A stretch of 64,000 nt of DNA, from assembly GCF_008704535.1 (NCBI RefSeq), contig NZ_CP023701.1, positions 6,180,001 to 6,244,000 on the forward strand, written 5' to 3'. Source of the DNA: Streptomyces subrutilus. GTDB taxonomy: Bacteria > Actinomycetota > Actinomycetes > Streptomycetales > Streptomycetaceae. The translations under genes and the position numbers were made by a program. Positions 6,891 through 14,995 of this stretch are shown one piece after another; position 1 is the stretch's first letter; each line of letters starts with the position of its first letter. Below the pieces are notes generated by a model. It searched no databases. It saw only the letters and a list, made by a program, of their open reading frames with translations, and was not told the origin of the DNA.

Positions 6891-9767
6891 ATGCGCTTTC
6901 GCGGGAAGTCCATCCGCCGGAAGATCGTGGCGTTGCTCCTTGTGCCGCTCATCTCCCTGACCGCCCTCTGGGGCTTCGCCACCGTCCTCACCGGCCGCCA
7001 GGCCGTCCAGCTCCTCGACGTCGCGTACGTCATCGACAAGGTCGGCTACCCCATCGAGGACGTCGTCCGCGTCCTGCAGAAGGAACGCCGACAGTCCCTG
7101 GTCGTCATCGGCGACCCCCGGGCCGCCACCGCCACCGCCGAACTCGCCAAGCGCCGCTCCGCCACCGACGAGATCGTCGACCGGATCACCGCGAGCGCCC
7201 GCGACCCCGAGGTCCTCGACGAGCTCAGCGCCCAGAACACCCAGCGGCTGCGCTCGATCCTCGCCGCCTTCCACGGCATCACCGCCCTGCGCCACTCCGT
7301 CGACCAGAACGCCCTCGACCCCGCGCAGGCCCTGGAGCTCTACAACCGGCTCGTCGACCCCTGCTACGACTTCCTGATGAACCTCCACGCCCTGGAGGAC
7401 GTGGAGATGGACAAGCAGGGCCGCGCCCTCGTCGGCGTCACCGAGGCCCGCGAGGCGCTCTCCCGCGAGGACGCCCTGGTGGCCTCCGCCCTCGCCGCCC
7501 GCAACGTCGGTCCGGCCGCCCTGCGCCGCGTCTCCGACCTCGTGGCGAACCGGACCCTGCTCTACGACTTCAACCTCGCGATCCTCCCCTCCGCGGAGCG
7601 GGAGCGCTTCGAGCAGTACTGGGGCGGACCCGACACCAAGGCGCTGCGCGCGGCGGAGGACCGCTTCCTCGCCGACGGCGCGGTCAAGAACCCCCGCGGC
7701 GTCAGCGCCGCCCAGTGGGACGAGGCCGCCACCAAGGTCCTCGACGACCTCGCCGTCATGGGCACCGAGGCGGGCGACCGCTACCAGAAGCGCGTCGAGC
7801 CCGCCGCGATGAAGGTCCTCGTCCAGGCCGCCGTCGCCGGCGTCCTCGGCTTCCTCGCCCTGATCGTGTCGCTGATCCTCTCCGTGCGCGTCGGCCGCGA
7901 ACTGATCCGCGACCTCTCCCGGCTCCGCAAGGACGCCCACGAGGCCTCCGGCGTCCGCCTGCCCGGCGTCATGCGCCGCCTCGCCGCCGGCGAGCAGCTG
8001 GACATCGAGACCGAAGCCCCCCGCCTGGAGTACGAGAAGGACGAGGTCGGCCAGGTCGGCCTGGCCCTCAACACCCTCCAGCGCGCCGCCGTCGAGGCCG
8101 CCGTCAAGCAGGCCGAACTCCGTCGCGGCGTCTCCGAGGTCTTCGTCAACCTGGCCCGCCGCAACCAGGTCCTCCTGCACCGCCAGCTGACGCTCCTGGA
8201 CACCATGGAGCGCCGTACGGAGGACACCGAGGAGCTCGCCGACCTCTTCCGCCTCGACCACATGACCACCCGCATGCGCCGGCACGCCGAGGGCCTGGTG
8301 ATCCTCTCCGGCGCGGCCCCCTCCCGCCAGTGGCGCAAGCCCGTCCAGCTGATGGACGTCGTACGGGCCGCCGTCGCCGAGGTCGAGGACTACGAGCGCA
8401 TCGAGGTGCGCCGGCTCACGCGCCTGGGCATCGTCGGACCCGCCGTCGCCGACGTCACCCACCTCGTCGCCGAACTCCTGGAGAACGCCACCGTCTTCTC
8501 CCCGCCGCACACCGCCGTCCAAGTCCACGGCGAGCGCGTGGCCAACGGCTTCACCCTGGAGATCCACGACCGCGGCCTCGGCATGACCCAGGAGGCGCAG
8601 CTCGACGCGAACCTCCGGCTCGCCGAGACCACCGAGTTCGAGCTGTCCGACACCGACCGCCTCGGCCTGTTCGTCGTCAGCCGCCTGGCGCGGCGCCACG
8701 GCGTCAAGGTCGTCCTGCAGCCCAGCCCGTACGGGGGCACCACCGCGGTGGTCTTCCTCCCGGTGGCCCTGCTGACCGAGGCCCCGGAGACCGACGGCAC
8801 CGGCGTCCGGCTGAACGGCTCCGGCGCGCTCGCCCCCGACCGGACCGTGCCCCCGTCCCTGGAGCGGACGCCGGTCGGCCGGTCCCTGCCCCCCGGCGAC
8901 CCGCGCGCCCCGGTCGAGCTGGAGGCCCCGCTCGGCGCCGACGGCACCGACCCCCTCGACGAGCTGGGCCCCCTGGACGGTGCGGCCGCACGGGACGGCG
9001 CCGCCCCCGCCGCCTCCGGGATCTCCGGCCTCACCGGCCGCCCCGCCATGGCCACCCTCGACGACGAGACCCCGCCCAACGGCACCCCGGGCAGCGCCCT
9101 GCTGGGCCTGCGCCCCGGCGACCGGCCGCAGGGCGCGCGCCCGCACGGCGACCGGCTCCCCGGCGCGCGCCCGCTCGGCGGCGGCCGCCACCCGGAGCAG
9201 CGGGCCGACGAGCGCCACGCCGTGCGCGCCGCGGTCCGCCCGGCCGACCGCGAGCCGCCCGCCCCCACCGGCCCCGTCCGGCTGGACTCCGCCCGCCAGG
9301 AGGCCGCCCGGCAGGACGCCGGCCGCGGCGCCGGGCCCGTCCCGCTGCCGCGCCGCCGGCCCGCGCCGACCCTGGTCGCCGAGCACGGCCGCCGCGTCGA
9401 GCCCCGCCCGGTGTCCGCGGTCCGCCAGCCCACCGCCCCCGCCGAGGAGAGCGCCGGCCCGGGACGCGGCGGCTCCGGCGCGGGTCAGGGCTCCGGCCCC
9501 GGGCCGGCCGCGAGCGTCGGCGGCCTGCCCCGCCGGGTCCGTCAGGCCAACCTGGCACCGCAGCTGAAGAACGCCGCCGCCCCGCAGCCGGCCCCCGCCG
9601 ACGCGGTGGACGACCGCGACGCGGAGGACGTACGCACGCGCATGTCCGCACTCCAGCGCGGCTGGACCGCGGGCCGCACCAAGCAGGCACAGAAGCAGTC
9701 CGAGACCGGGGCAGGCACCTCCGCCGCCACCGGTCCCGCGCACGAGAACGAAGGGGACGGTCGATGA
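6891..9767 (+). CDS. cvnA: Conservon sensor CvnA, nitrate/nitrite-sensor-like histidine kinase homologue
   Basis: The protein has 958 aa. A first membrane segment lies at about residues 13-35, followed by an extracytoplasmic region of NIT (nitrate/nitrite-sensing) type with the KERRQSLVVIGDPR signature near residue 65. A second membrane segment (about 306-330) and a HAMP-like linker lead to an HATPase_c domain. The N box ELLENATVFSPP lies near residue 527 and the G1 box DRGLGM near 560. In the region equivalent to the phosphoacceptor the sequence is LFRLDHMTTRMRRHAEGL (about 453-470). After about residue 630 a 300-residue Pro/Ala/Gly/Arg-rich tail follows. It is first in a four-gene operon; its TGA overlaps the ATG of cvnB. 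In characterised conservons the four proteins form a membrane-associated, G-protein-like complex. Confidence 0.95.
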   Translation: MRFRGKSIRRKIVALLLVPLISLTALWGFATVLTGRQAVQLLDVAYVIDKVGYPIEDVVRVLQKERRQSLVVIGDPRAATATAELAKRRSATDEIVDRITASARDPEVLDELSAQNTQRLRSILAAFHGITALRHSVDQNALDPAQALELYNRLVDPCYDFLMNLHALEDVEMDKQGRALVGVTEAREALSREDALVASALAARNVGPAALRRVSDLVANRTLLYDFNLAILPSAERERFEQYWGGPDTKALRAAEDRFLADGAVKNPRGVSAAQWDEAATKVLDDLAVMGTEAGDRYQKRVEPAAMKVLVQAAVAGVLGFLALIVSLILSVRVGRELIRDLSRLRKDAHEASGVRLPGVMRRLAAGEQLDIETEAPRLEYEKDEVGQVGLALNTLQRAAVEAAVKQAELRRGVSEVFVNLARRNQVLLHRQLTLLDTMERRTEDTEELADLFRLDHMTTRMRRHAEGLVILSGAAPSRQWRKPVQLMDVVRAAVAEVEDYERIEVRRLTRLGIVGPAVADVTHLVAELLENATVFSPPHTAVQVHGERVANGFTLEIHDRGLGMTQEAQLDANLRLAETTEFELSDTDRLGLFVVSRLARRHGVKVVLQPSPYGGTTAVVFLPVALLTEAPETDGTGVRLNGSGALAPDRTVPPSLERTPVGRSLPPGDPRAPVELEAPLGADGTDPLDELGPLDGAAARDGAAPAASGISGLTGRPAMATLDDETPPNGTPGSALLGLRPGDRPQGARPHGDRLPGARPLGGGRHPEQRADERHAVRAAVRPADREPPAPTGPVRLDSARQEAARQDAGRGAGPVPLPRRRPAPTLVAEHGRRVEPRPVSAVRQPTAPAEESAGPGRGGSGAGQGSGPGPAASVGGLPRRVRQANLAPQLKNAAAPQPAPADAVDDRDAEDVRTRMSALQRGWTAGRTKQAQKQSETGAGTSAATGPAHENEGDGR

Positions 9768-10201
9768 CCGCACCGCAGACCGGCAACGACAGCAGGGGCC
9801 GCGGCTCCGGCCCGCTCAACTGGCTCCTCGACGAACTCGTCGACAAGGTCGGCTCGATCCGCAAGGCGGTCGTCCTGTCCGGCGACGGCCTGCCCACCGG
9901 CACCTCGCGGGAACTGACCCGCGAGGACAGCGAGCACCTGGCCGCCGTGGCCTCCGGCTTCCACAGCCTGGCCAAGGGCGTCGGCCGGCACTTCGACTCC
10001 GGTCGGGTCCGCCAGACCGTCGTCGAGCTCGACGAGGCCTTCCTCTTCGTCATGGCGGCCGGCGACGGCAGCTGCCTGGCCGTGCTCGCCGACGCCGAGT
10101 CCGACGTCGGCCAGGTCGCGTACGAGATGACGCTGATGGTCAAGCGCGTAGGCGACCACCTGGCGACCGCGCCGCGGACCGGGCTGCCAGCCGGAGGGTG
10201 A
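9764..10201 (+). CDS. cvnB: Roadblock/LC7 domain protein CvnB
   Basis: The protein has 145 aa and a single roadblock/LC7 (profilin-like) fold: LNWLLDELVDKVGSIRKAV at the start, the conserved LSGDGLPTGTS turn, and a terminal GQVAYEMTLMVKRVGDHL helix. Proteins of this family bind small GTPases, and CvnB is expected to regulate or recruit CvnD. The ATG at 9764 lies inside the last codons of cvnA (ATGA overlap of 4 bp), so translation is coupled. The length is normal for the family. Confidence 0.95.
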   Translation: MTAPQTGNDSRGRGSGPLNWLLDELVDKVGSIRKAVVLSGDGLPTGTSRELTREDSEHLAAVASGFHSLAKGVGRHFDSGRVRQTVVELDEAFLFVMAAGDGSCLAVLADAESDVGQVAYEMTLMVKRVGDHLATAPRTGLPAGG

Positions 10202-10211
10202 GTCGTACGGC

Positions 10212-10652
10212 ATGAGCGAATCAGGCCAGGACCACCCCGCCCCCGCCCCGGCCGGCGACCGGGCAGCCGCCTCCGACCACCCGCACTGGTTCGACGACGA
10301 CGCGGGTCCCGTCGTACGCCCGTACGCGATGACCCGCGGCCGGACCAGCCACGTGGGCCAGCACCGCCTGGACCTGATCGCGCTCGTCGTCGCCGAGACG
10401 GCGGCCGACGACCCGGTCTGGGACGCCACGCTGTCGCCGGAACACGCCCGGATCCTCGGCCTGTGCCGGGGACGGCCCCAGTCGGTCGCGGAGCTCGCCG
10501 CCGACCTCGACCTCGCGGTCGGGGTCGTGCGGGTCCTGATCGGTGATCTCGTCCACGACGAACTGGTCCACGTGACCCGGCCGGTACCGCCGGCCGAACT
10601 GCCCGACGAATCCATTCTGCGTGAGGTGATCAATGGCCTTCGGGCGCTCTAG
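10212..10652 (+). CDS. cvnC: DUF742 protein CvnC
   Basis: The protein has 146 aa with the typical DUF742 pattern: a disordered start, the VRPYAMTRGRT motif near residue 35, and a C-terminal winged-helix-like part with LGLCRGRPQSVAELAADLDL (about 84-103). DUF742 proteins are the third member of every conservon; their biochemical role is not settled. It starts 10 nt after cvnB, and its last 20 bases overlap cvnD in another frame. Confidence 0.93.
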   Translation: MSESGQDHPAPAPAGDRAAASDHPHWFDDDAGPVVRPYAMTRGRTSHVGQHRLDLIALVVAETAADDPVWDATLSPEHARILGLCRGRPQSVAELAADLDLAVGVVRVLIGDLVHDELVHVTRPVPPAELPDESILREVINGLRAL

Positions 10653-11259
10653 CCGCACCGGTGCGATGCATGCCGTGTCGCCGGTCGAACCGCTGACCTT
10701 GAAGATCCTGGTCGCGGGCGGCTTCGGGGTGGGCAAGACCACCCTGGTCAGTGCGGTGAGCGAGATCAGACCGCTGCGGACCGAGGAACGGCTCTCCGAG
10801 CCGGGCATCGGCATCGACGACACCGAGGGAGTGGAGGCCAAGAGCACCACGACCGTGGCCATGGACTTCGGCCGCATCACGCTCCGCGAGGACCTCGTGC
10901 TGTACCTGTTCGGGACCCCGGGACAGGACCGGTTCTGGTTCCTGTGGGACGAACTGGCCCAGGGATCGCTCGGCGCGGTCGTCCTCGTGGACACCCGCCG
11001 CCTCGCCGAGTCCTTCGCCGCCGTCGACTACTTCGAACGGCGCGAGATCCCCTTCGTGATCGCCGTCAACTGCTTCGACGGCGCCGACCGGCACCCGGTG
11101 GTCACGGTGCGCGAGGCCCTCGACCTCGACCCGTGCGTGCCCGTCCTGCTGTGCGACGCACGGGACCGGGAGTCCGTCAAGGACGTCCTGGTGGGAGTCG
11201 TGGAACACGCGATGTCCCTCGCCCGGGCCCGGCGCCAGAGCATGAGCGCGGGGGCCTGA
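10633..11259 (+). CDS. cvnD: Conservon GTP-binding protein CvnD
   Basis: This is a 208-aa Ras-like ATP/GTPase. The P-loop GGFGVGKTT is at about residues 29-37, G3 is GTPGQDRF near residue 97, and the base-recognition position reads VNCFDG, in place of NKxD, near residue 140. The small-GTPase partner of CvnB completes the A-B-C-D set. No P450 gene (cvnE) follows; the next gene is on the opposite strand. The 20-bp overlap with cvnC indicates coupled translation. Confidence 0.95.
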   Translation: MAFGRSSRTGAMHAVSPVEPLTLKILVAGGFGVGKTTLVSAVSEIRPLRTEERLSEPGIGIDDTEGVEAKSTTTVAMDFGRITLREDLVLYLFGTPGQDRFWFLWDELAQGSLGAVVLVDTRRLAESFAAVDYFERREIPFVIAVNCFDGADRHPVVTVREALDLDPCVPVLLCDARDRESVKDVLVGVVEHAMSLARARRQSMSAGA

Positions 11260-11461
11260 GGGGCGCCGGCCCGGGCGGCGCTGAAGGCCGGAAGGGGGGA
11301 GGCGGCCCGTACCCCCGCCGACTGGGGTACGGACCGCAGCTCTCATGGGGGGACCGCCGGCCCCGGTGGCGGCGCGGGACCGTGGAGCGAGTGTGAACCC
11401 GTCCTCCGGGACCGTCAAGCACTCCGGCACGACCGTCCTGCGGCGGCCGCCGCCCCCCAGC

Positions 11462-12664
11462 TCAGCGCACCGCGATCACCGCCGAACCGTGCCCGAACAG
11501 ACCCTGGTTGGCGGTGATTCCGGCCCGCGCGCCCGGAACCTGCCGTTCCCCGGCCGTCCCGCGCAACTGCCACGTCAGCTCGCAGACCTGGGCGATGGCC
11601 TGCGCCGGCACCGCCTCCCCGAAGGAGGCCAGCCCCCCGCTGGTGTTGACCGGAACGCGCCCGCCGAGCGCCGTGGCGCCCTCCCGCACGAGCGAGGCGC
11701 CCTCGCCCGGGCCGCAGAGCCCGATGTCCTCGTACCACTCCAGCTCCAGGGCCGTGGAGAGGTCGTACACCTCGGCGAGCGAGAGGTCCCGCGGCCCGAG
11801 CCCCGCCTCCTCGTACGCGGCGCGCGCGATCGACGCCCGGAAGGAGGCGGCGGCGGCCGGTCCCGCCGTCGGCACGGCCGTCGTCGCGTCGGTGGCGATG
11901 TCCGGCAGGTCCAGCACCGTCCGCGGATAGGTCGGCGTCACCGTCGACACGGCCCGGATGCGCACCGGGTCCGCGACGCCGTGCGCGCGGGCGAAGTCCA
12001 TGCTGCACAGCACCAGGGCCGCGCCCCCGTCGGAGGTGGCGCAGACGTCCAGCAGCCGCAGCGGATCGGCCACGACCGCCGAGGCCGCGACCTCCTCGGC
12101 CGTGACGGCCTTGCGGTAGCGGGCGTTCGGGTTCAGCAGCCCGGCCGCCGCGTTCTTCACCTTCACCAGGGCGAAGTCCTCCGGGGTGTCCCCGTACACG
12201 GCCATCCGCCGCCGGGCGTACAGCGCGAAGTACGCCGGATTGGTGGCTCCCAGCACCCGGAACCGCAACCAGTCCGGGTCGTCGGGGCGCTCGCCCCCGG
12301 CCGGGGCGAAGAAGCCCTTGGGCGCCGCGTCCGCGCCCACCACCAGCACCACGTCGGCCAGCCCGGCCAGGATCTGCGCCCGGGCCGCCCCGATCGCCTG
12401 CGCGCCCGAGGCGCAGGCCGCGTACACGCTGGTCACCCGGGCCCCCTGCCAGCCCAGCGCCCGGGCGAAGGTGGCCCCGGCCACGTAGCCGGGGTAGCCG
12501 GAGCGCACGGTGTCCGCGCCGACCACGGACTGCACGTCCGTCCAGTCCAGACCGGCGTCGGCGAGCGCGGCCCGGGCCGCGACCCGCCCGTACTCGACGA
12601 AGCTGCGGCCCCATTTGCCCCAGGGGTGCATCCCCGCGCCCAGGACCGCGACGTCGGCGCTCAC
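11462..12664 (-). CDS. Thiolase-family lipid-transfer-protein-like enzyme
   Basis: The protein has 400 aa and the SCP-x/Ltp2 type of thiolase fold. The nucleophile position is conserved in YAACASGAQAI (Cys84). In the C-terminal half the motif NTSGGLASFGEAVPAQA stands where thiolases have G-H-P-x-G, so the catalytic His is missing; the last motif is GLFGHGSAV. This pattern fits the non-decarboxylating, aldolase-like branch that works with a DUF35 partner in side-chain or acyl-CoA metabolism. The GTG start at 12664 overlaps the stop of the DUF35 gene by 4 bp, so the two are translated together. The substrate cannot be told from sequence. Confidence 0.85.
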   Translation of the reverse strand: MSADVAVLGAGMHPWGKWGRSFVEYGRVAARAALADAGLDWTDVQSVVGADTVRSGYPGYVAGATFARALGWQGARVTSVYAACASGAQAIGAARAQILAGLADVVLVVGADAAPKGFFAPAGGERPDDPDWLRFRVLGATNPAYFALYARRRMAVYGDTPEDFALVKVKNAAAGLLNPNARYRKAVTAEEVAASAVVADPLRLLDVCATSDGGAALVLCSMDFARAHGVADPVRIRAVSTVTPTYPRTVLDLPDIATDATTAVPTAGPAAAASFRASIARAAYEEAGLGPRDLSLAEVYDLSTALELEWYEDIGLCGPGEGASLVREGATALGGRVPVNTSGGLASFGEAVPAQAIAQVCELTWQLRGTAGERQVPGARAGITANQGLFGHGSAVIAVR

Positions 12665-13185
12665 GACCCCCCTCCCGAGCGCTCCGCGGACCCGGTCGAC
12701 CCCGCTCGTCCCGCCGGCCCGACCGGCCTGAACTGCCAGGTCAGCCAGGTGGTCTCGGCGTCCTCGTTCAGCACCCCGCCGACCACCTCGACCTCGGCGC
12801 CGACCGTCAGGTCGGCGAGCCGGACCCCGGGCGCGCCCTGGCCGAGCACGACCATGCCCTCGGCCTCCAGCTCCACGGCGATCAGGACGTACGGCTCCCA
12901 CGGCTCGGCGGGGTCGGACACGTACGGGGCCGGGGGGCGGTAGCGGCCGTCCGTGTAGGACCAGACCCGGCCCCGGGGGGACAGCGGGACCTCCGCGAGG
13001 TCACCGCCGCCGGCGCAGTGCGGATTGCGGCAGGCGGAGTCCTCGCGGGGGAAGAACACCGCGGCGCAGGCGGTGCACCGGGTGCCCAGGAGCCGGAAGG
13101 GGGGCGCCGGGCCCGCCATCGGGGCCGGCGGCGGAACGTCCTGTGTGAACCAGCCGCTGACGACCGGGGTGCGCGTGCGTGCCAA
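12661..13185 (-). CDS. DUF35/OB-fold protein with zinc ribbon, acyl-CoA-associated
   Basis: The protein has 174 aa. An N-terminal rubredoxin-like zinc ribbon is visible as C-x2-C and C-x4-C (residues about 37-58, TRCTACAAVFF then CRNPHC), followed by the OB-fold with RGRVWSYT and an AVELEAEGMVVLGQ segment. Such proteins pair with thiolase homologues, as in the Ltp2-DUF35 aldolase and archaeal acetoacetyl-CoA thiolase/HMG-CoA synthase complexes. The start is TTG at 13185 with GGGAGGG just upstream. A 15-bp inverted repeat lies 22 bp before the start, so the pair is probably repressor-controlled. Confidence 0.82.
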   Translation of the reverse strand: MARTRTPVVSGWFTQDVPPPAPMAGPAPPFRLLGTRCTACAAVFFPREDSACRNPHCAGGGDLAEVPLSPRGRVWSYTDGRYRPPAPYVSDPAEPWEPYVLIAVELEAEGMVVLGQGAPGVRLADLTVGAEVEVVGGVLNEDAETTWLTWQFRPVGPAGRAGSTGSAERSGGGS

Positions 13186-13206
13186 GGTCCCTCCCGTGCC
13201 CGATGT

Positions 13207-13221
13207 CTGACGATGCGTCAG
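13207..13221. promoter_or_regulatory. Inverted-repeat operator candidate CTGACG-ATG-CGTCAG
   Basis: This is a perfect 6+6 bp inverted repeat with a 3-bp centre, flanked by T and A so that the symmetry extends one more pair. It lies 22 bp upstream of the DUF35-thiolase operon. The same CTGAC-N5-GTCAG layout is found at 51633-51647 and 58796-58810. Size and symmetry suit a TetR-family repressor, but the regulator is not in the window. Confidence 0.55.
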
Positions 13222-13248
13222 AAGTCTGGCACGGGAACGGCCGGGCGG

Positions 13249-13587
13249 TCACCGGTTCTCGGCGAGCCACTTCCGGGCGATCTCCCCCAGCTCCGCGTCC
13301 CGCCCGGCCAGCATCATCCGGATCATCTGCGCGTCCCCGCGCAGCGACCAGCCCGGATTGCCGAAGGTCGCCGGATTGTTCCCCTCGATCAGGAAGTGCG
13401 CCGGCCAGGCCGTCCCGTACCCGATGAGGGGCAGGGCGGCGAGAAGGCGCGGGCGGCCGCGGGCCACGCCGTAGACCGTCAGCGCGAGACCGGTCAGCGT
13501 GCCGGTGAGGTGCACCCAGCGGGTCGCGGCGCGGGAATGCATGGCGACGTAGTAGGGCCAGAACTCCTCGTACGAAGCGAATGTCAT
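13249..13587 (-). CDS. DUF962 / Mpo1-like membrane protein
   Basis: The protein has 112 aa. It begins FASYEEFWPYYVAMHSR, has a hydrophobic hairpin in the middle, and contains the family signature AHFLIEGNNPATFGNP (about 73-88) with histidines at the expected positions. Yeast Mpo1 of this family is an iron-dependent dioxygenase acting on 2-hydroxy fatty acids; bacterial roles are mostly untested. Start ATG at 13587. It lies 13 bp before the end of the dipeptidase gene on the same strand and may be co-transcribed with it. Confidence 0.8.
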   Translation of the reverse strand: MTFASYEEFWPYYVAMHSRAATRWVHLTGTLTGLALTVYGVARGRPRLLAALPLIGYGTAWPAHFLIEGNNPATFGNPGWSLRGDAQMIRMMLAGRDAELGEIARKWLAENR

Positions 13588-13600
13588 ACGGGCACGGTAC

Positions 13601-14362
13601 TCACGGCCGGACGGCCGCGACAGCCACCGGAAAGTCGAAGGCGGCGCCGGGGAAGACCTCCGGCTCACGGGTGAAGTGCCACCACTCCTCGGGCAGGTTG
13701 ACGAAACCCTGCGCACCGAGCACCCGCACCAGCGAGCGCCGGCCGGCGCGGGCGGCGGCGGAGACGGCCGGGCTGCCGGTGTGAGAGAGGGGGGAGAAGA
13801 AGTCGAAGGGCGTCCCCATGTCGACCTCCCGGCCAGACGGCCACTCCACCAGGGTGACGTCCAGGGTGCTGCCGCGCGCGTGCCCCGACCGCGCGGCGAT
13901 GTAGCCGTCGGGCACCAGCCGGCCCTTGTCGACCTCCGGGTAGTACTCCGCCTTGGTCGCCTGGTCGCCGAGGTCCCCGGCCCAGCGGACGAACCGGTCC
14001 ACGGCCCGCTGCGGCCGGTAGCAGTCGCGGACCTCCAGCGAACGGCCGGCGCGCAGCAACTCCCGCTGCGCGCGCCGCAGCGCCAGCGCGACGGGCCGCG
14101 CCAGCAGGCACACCGGCTCGTCGTAGCCGTCCACCGGGGCCCCGGTGAAATTGCGGGCGGTCGCGTACCGGACGTCCTGCCGGATCGTCGGATCGACCTC
14201 GCGCAGCAGCACGAACCCGGGCGGCGCCGCCCGCGGGCCGTCCGCCCCGGCGGCGCGTGCCCGCGGCGCGCCCGCGCCGTCGCCGGGCCCGCCGGCGGAC
14301 CCGGCCGGCGCGGCGGCGCCGAGCAGCAGGACCGCACCCACCACAACAGCCGTCATCCTCAT
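13601..14362 (-). CDS. M15 family D-alanyl-D-alanine dipeptidase (VanX-like), secreted
   Basis: The protein has 253 aa. A signal peptide is visible: MRMTAVVVGAVLLLGAAAPAGSA. The zinc site is conserved as SGHARGSTLDVTL (S-x-H-x6-D type) and the late EWWHFT, which holds the third metal ligand and the catalytic glutamate next to it. VanX-like enzymes cleave D-Ala-D-Ala; outside resistance clusters they usually serve cell-wall turnover. Because of the signal peptide it should act outside the cell, unlike cytoplasmic VanX. No vanHA genes are nearby. The start at 14362 is chosen because the signal peptide begins there. Confidence 0.88.
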   Translation of the reverse strand: MRMTAVVVGAVLLLGAAAPAGSAGGPGDGAGAPRARAAGADGPRAAPPGFVLLREVDPTIRQDVRYATARNFTGAPVDGYDEPVCLLARPVALALRRAQRELLRAGRSLEVRDCYRPQRAVDRFVRWAGDLGDQATKAEYYPEVDKGRLVPDGYIAARSGHARGSTLDVTLVEWPSGREVDMGTPFDFFSPLSHTGSPAVSAAARAGRRSLVRVLGAQGFVNLPEEWWHFTREPEVFPGAAFDFPVAVAAVRP

Positions 14363-14385
14363 ACCGCTCGGCTTACCATCGCGGG

Positions 14386-14895
14386 ATGCCCGCACCGTCG
14401 AAGGACTCGCACTGCACCGCCTGCGGAACACGCTTCGAGACGGCCGCATGGCCGCGCACCTGCGCCTCCTGCGGCGCCACCGCCTACCGCAACCCGCTGC
14501 CGGTGGCCGTCGCCCTCCTCCCCGTCCAGGACGCGGACGGCACCGGCCTGGTGGTCATCACCCGCACCATCGAGCCCGCCCTCGGCGGCGTCGCGCTGCC
14601 CGGCGGATTCATCGACTTCGGCGAGGACTGGCGCGCGGCCGTCGTCCGGGAGCTCCGCGAGGAGACCGGCATCGAGGTCCCCGCCGCCGACGTCGCCCTG
14701 GCCGACGCCCTCAGCTCCCCGGCCGGCCACCTGCTCCTCTTCGGCCTGCTCCCGCCGCGGGCCGCCTCGGCCCTGCCCGCGTCGGTGGCGACGGACGAGA
14801 CCGCGGGCTGGCACGTGCTGCGGCAGCCGGCCGAACTCGCCTTCCCCCTCCACACCCGCGCGGCCGCCGCCTGGTTCGCCGGCCGCTACGCGTGA
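14386..14895 (+). CDS. Nudix hydrolase with N-terminal zinc ribbon
   Basis: The protein has 169 aa. The N-terminus has two C-x2-C pairs (CTAC and CASC, residues about 9-29), a zinc ribbon as in NudC-like and related Nudix proteins. The Nudix box is complete: GG-x5-E-x7-REL-x-EE-x-GI, residues about 66-90. The substrate is not predictable. The gene diverges from the dipeptidase gene with only 23 bp between starts; TACCAT at 14374-14379 ends 6 nt before ATG, so the mRNA is probably leaderless. The stop codon lies in the first unit of a 19-bp tandem repeat. Confidence 0.88.
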   Translation: MPAPSKDSHCTACGTRFETAAWPRTCASCGATAYRNPLPVAVALLPVQDADGTGLVVITRTIEPALGGVALPGGFIDFGEDWRAAVVRELREETGIEVPAADVALADALSSPAGHLLLFGLLPPRAASALPASVATDETAGWHVLRQPAELAFPLHTRAAAAWFAGRYA

Positions 14896-14960
14896 AGCGG
14901 CGCGCTACGCGTGAAGCGGGCAGCTACGCGTGAAGCGGCCCGCTACACGTAGAACGGGCC
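14885..14960 (+). repeat. Four tandem copies of a 19-bp unit at the 3' end of the Nudix gene
   Basis: Units start at 14885, 14904, 14923 and 14942. The first three share GCTACGCGTGAAGCGG; the fourth is diverged (GCTACACGTAGAACGG). The first unit contains the last codons and the TGA of the Nudix gene, so the array looks like duplication of the gene's 3' end. Confidence 0.85.
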
Positions 14961-14995
14961 GCCGAGCCCACCCCCCGGTCTGCCCGCCCGCCCCC

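Noticed and set aside
6831..9773. A 980-codon open frame antisense to cvnA
   Set aside because: It is an artefact of GC-rich third positions in cvnA. Codon use, lack of a ribosome site and the clear cvnA protein on the other strand argue against it.
13601..14362. A vancomycin resistance cluster suggested by the VanX-like dipeptidase
   Set aside because: The protein has a signal peptide and no vanH, vanA, vanR or vanS gene is near.
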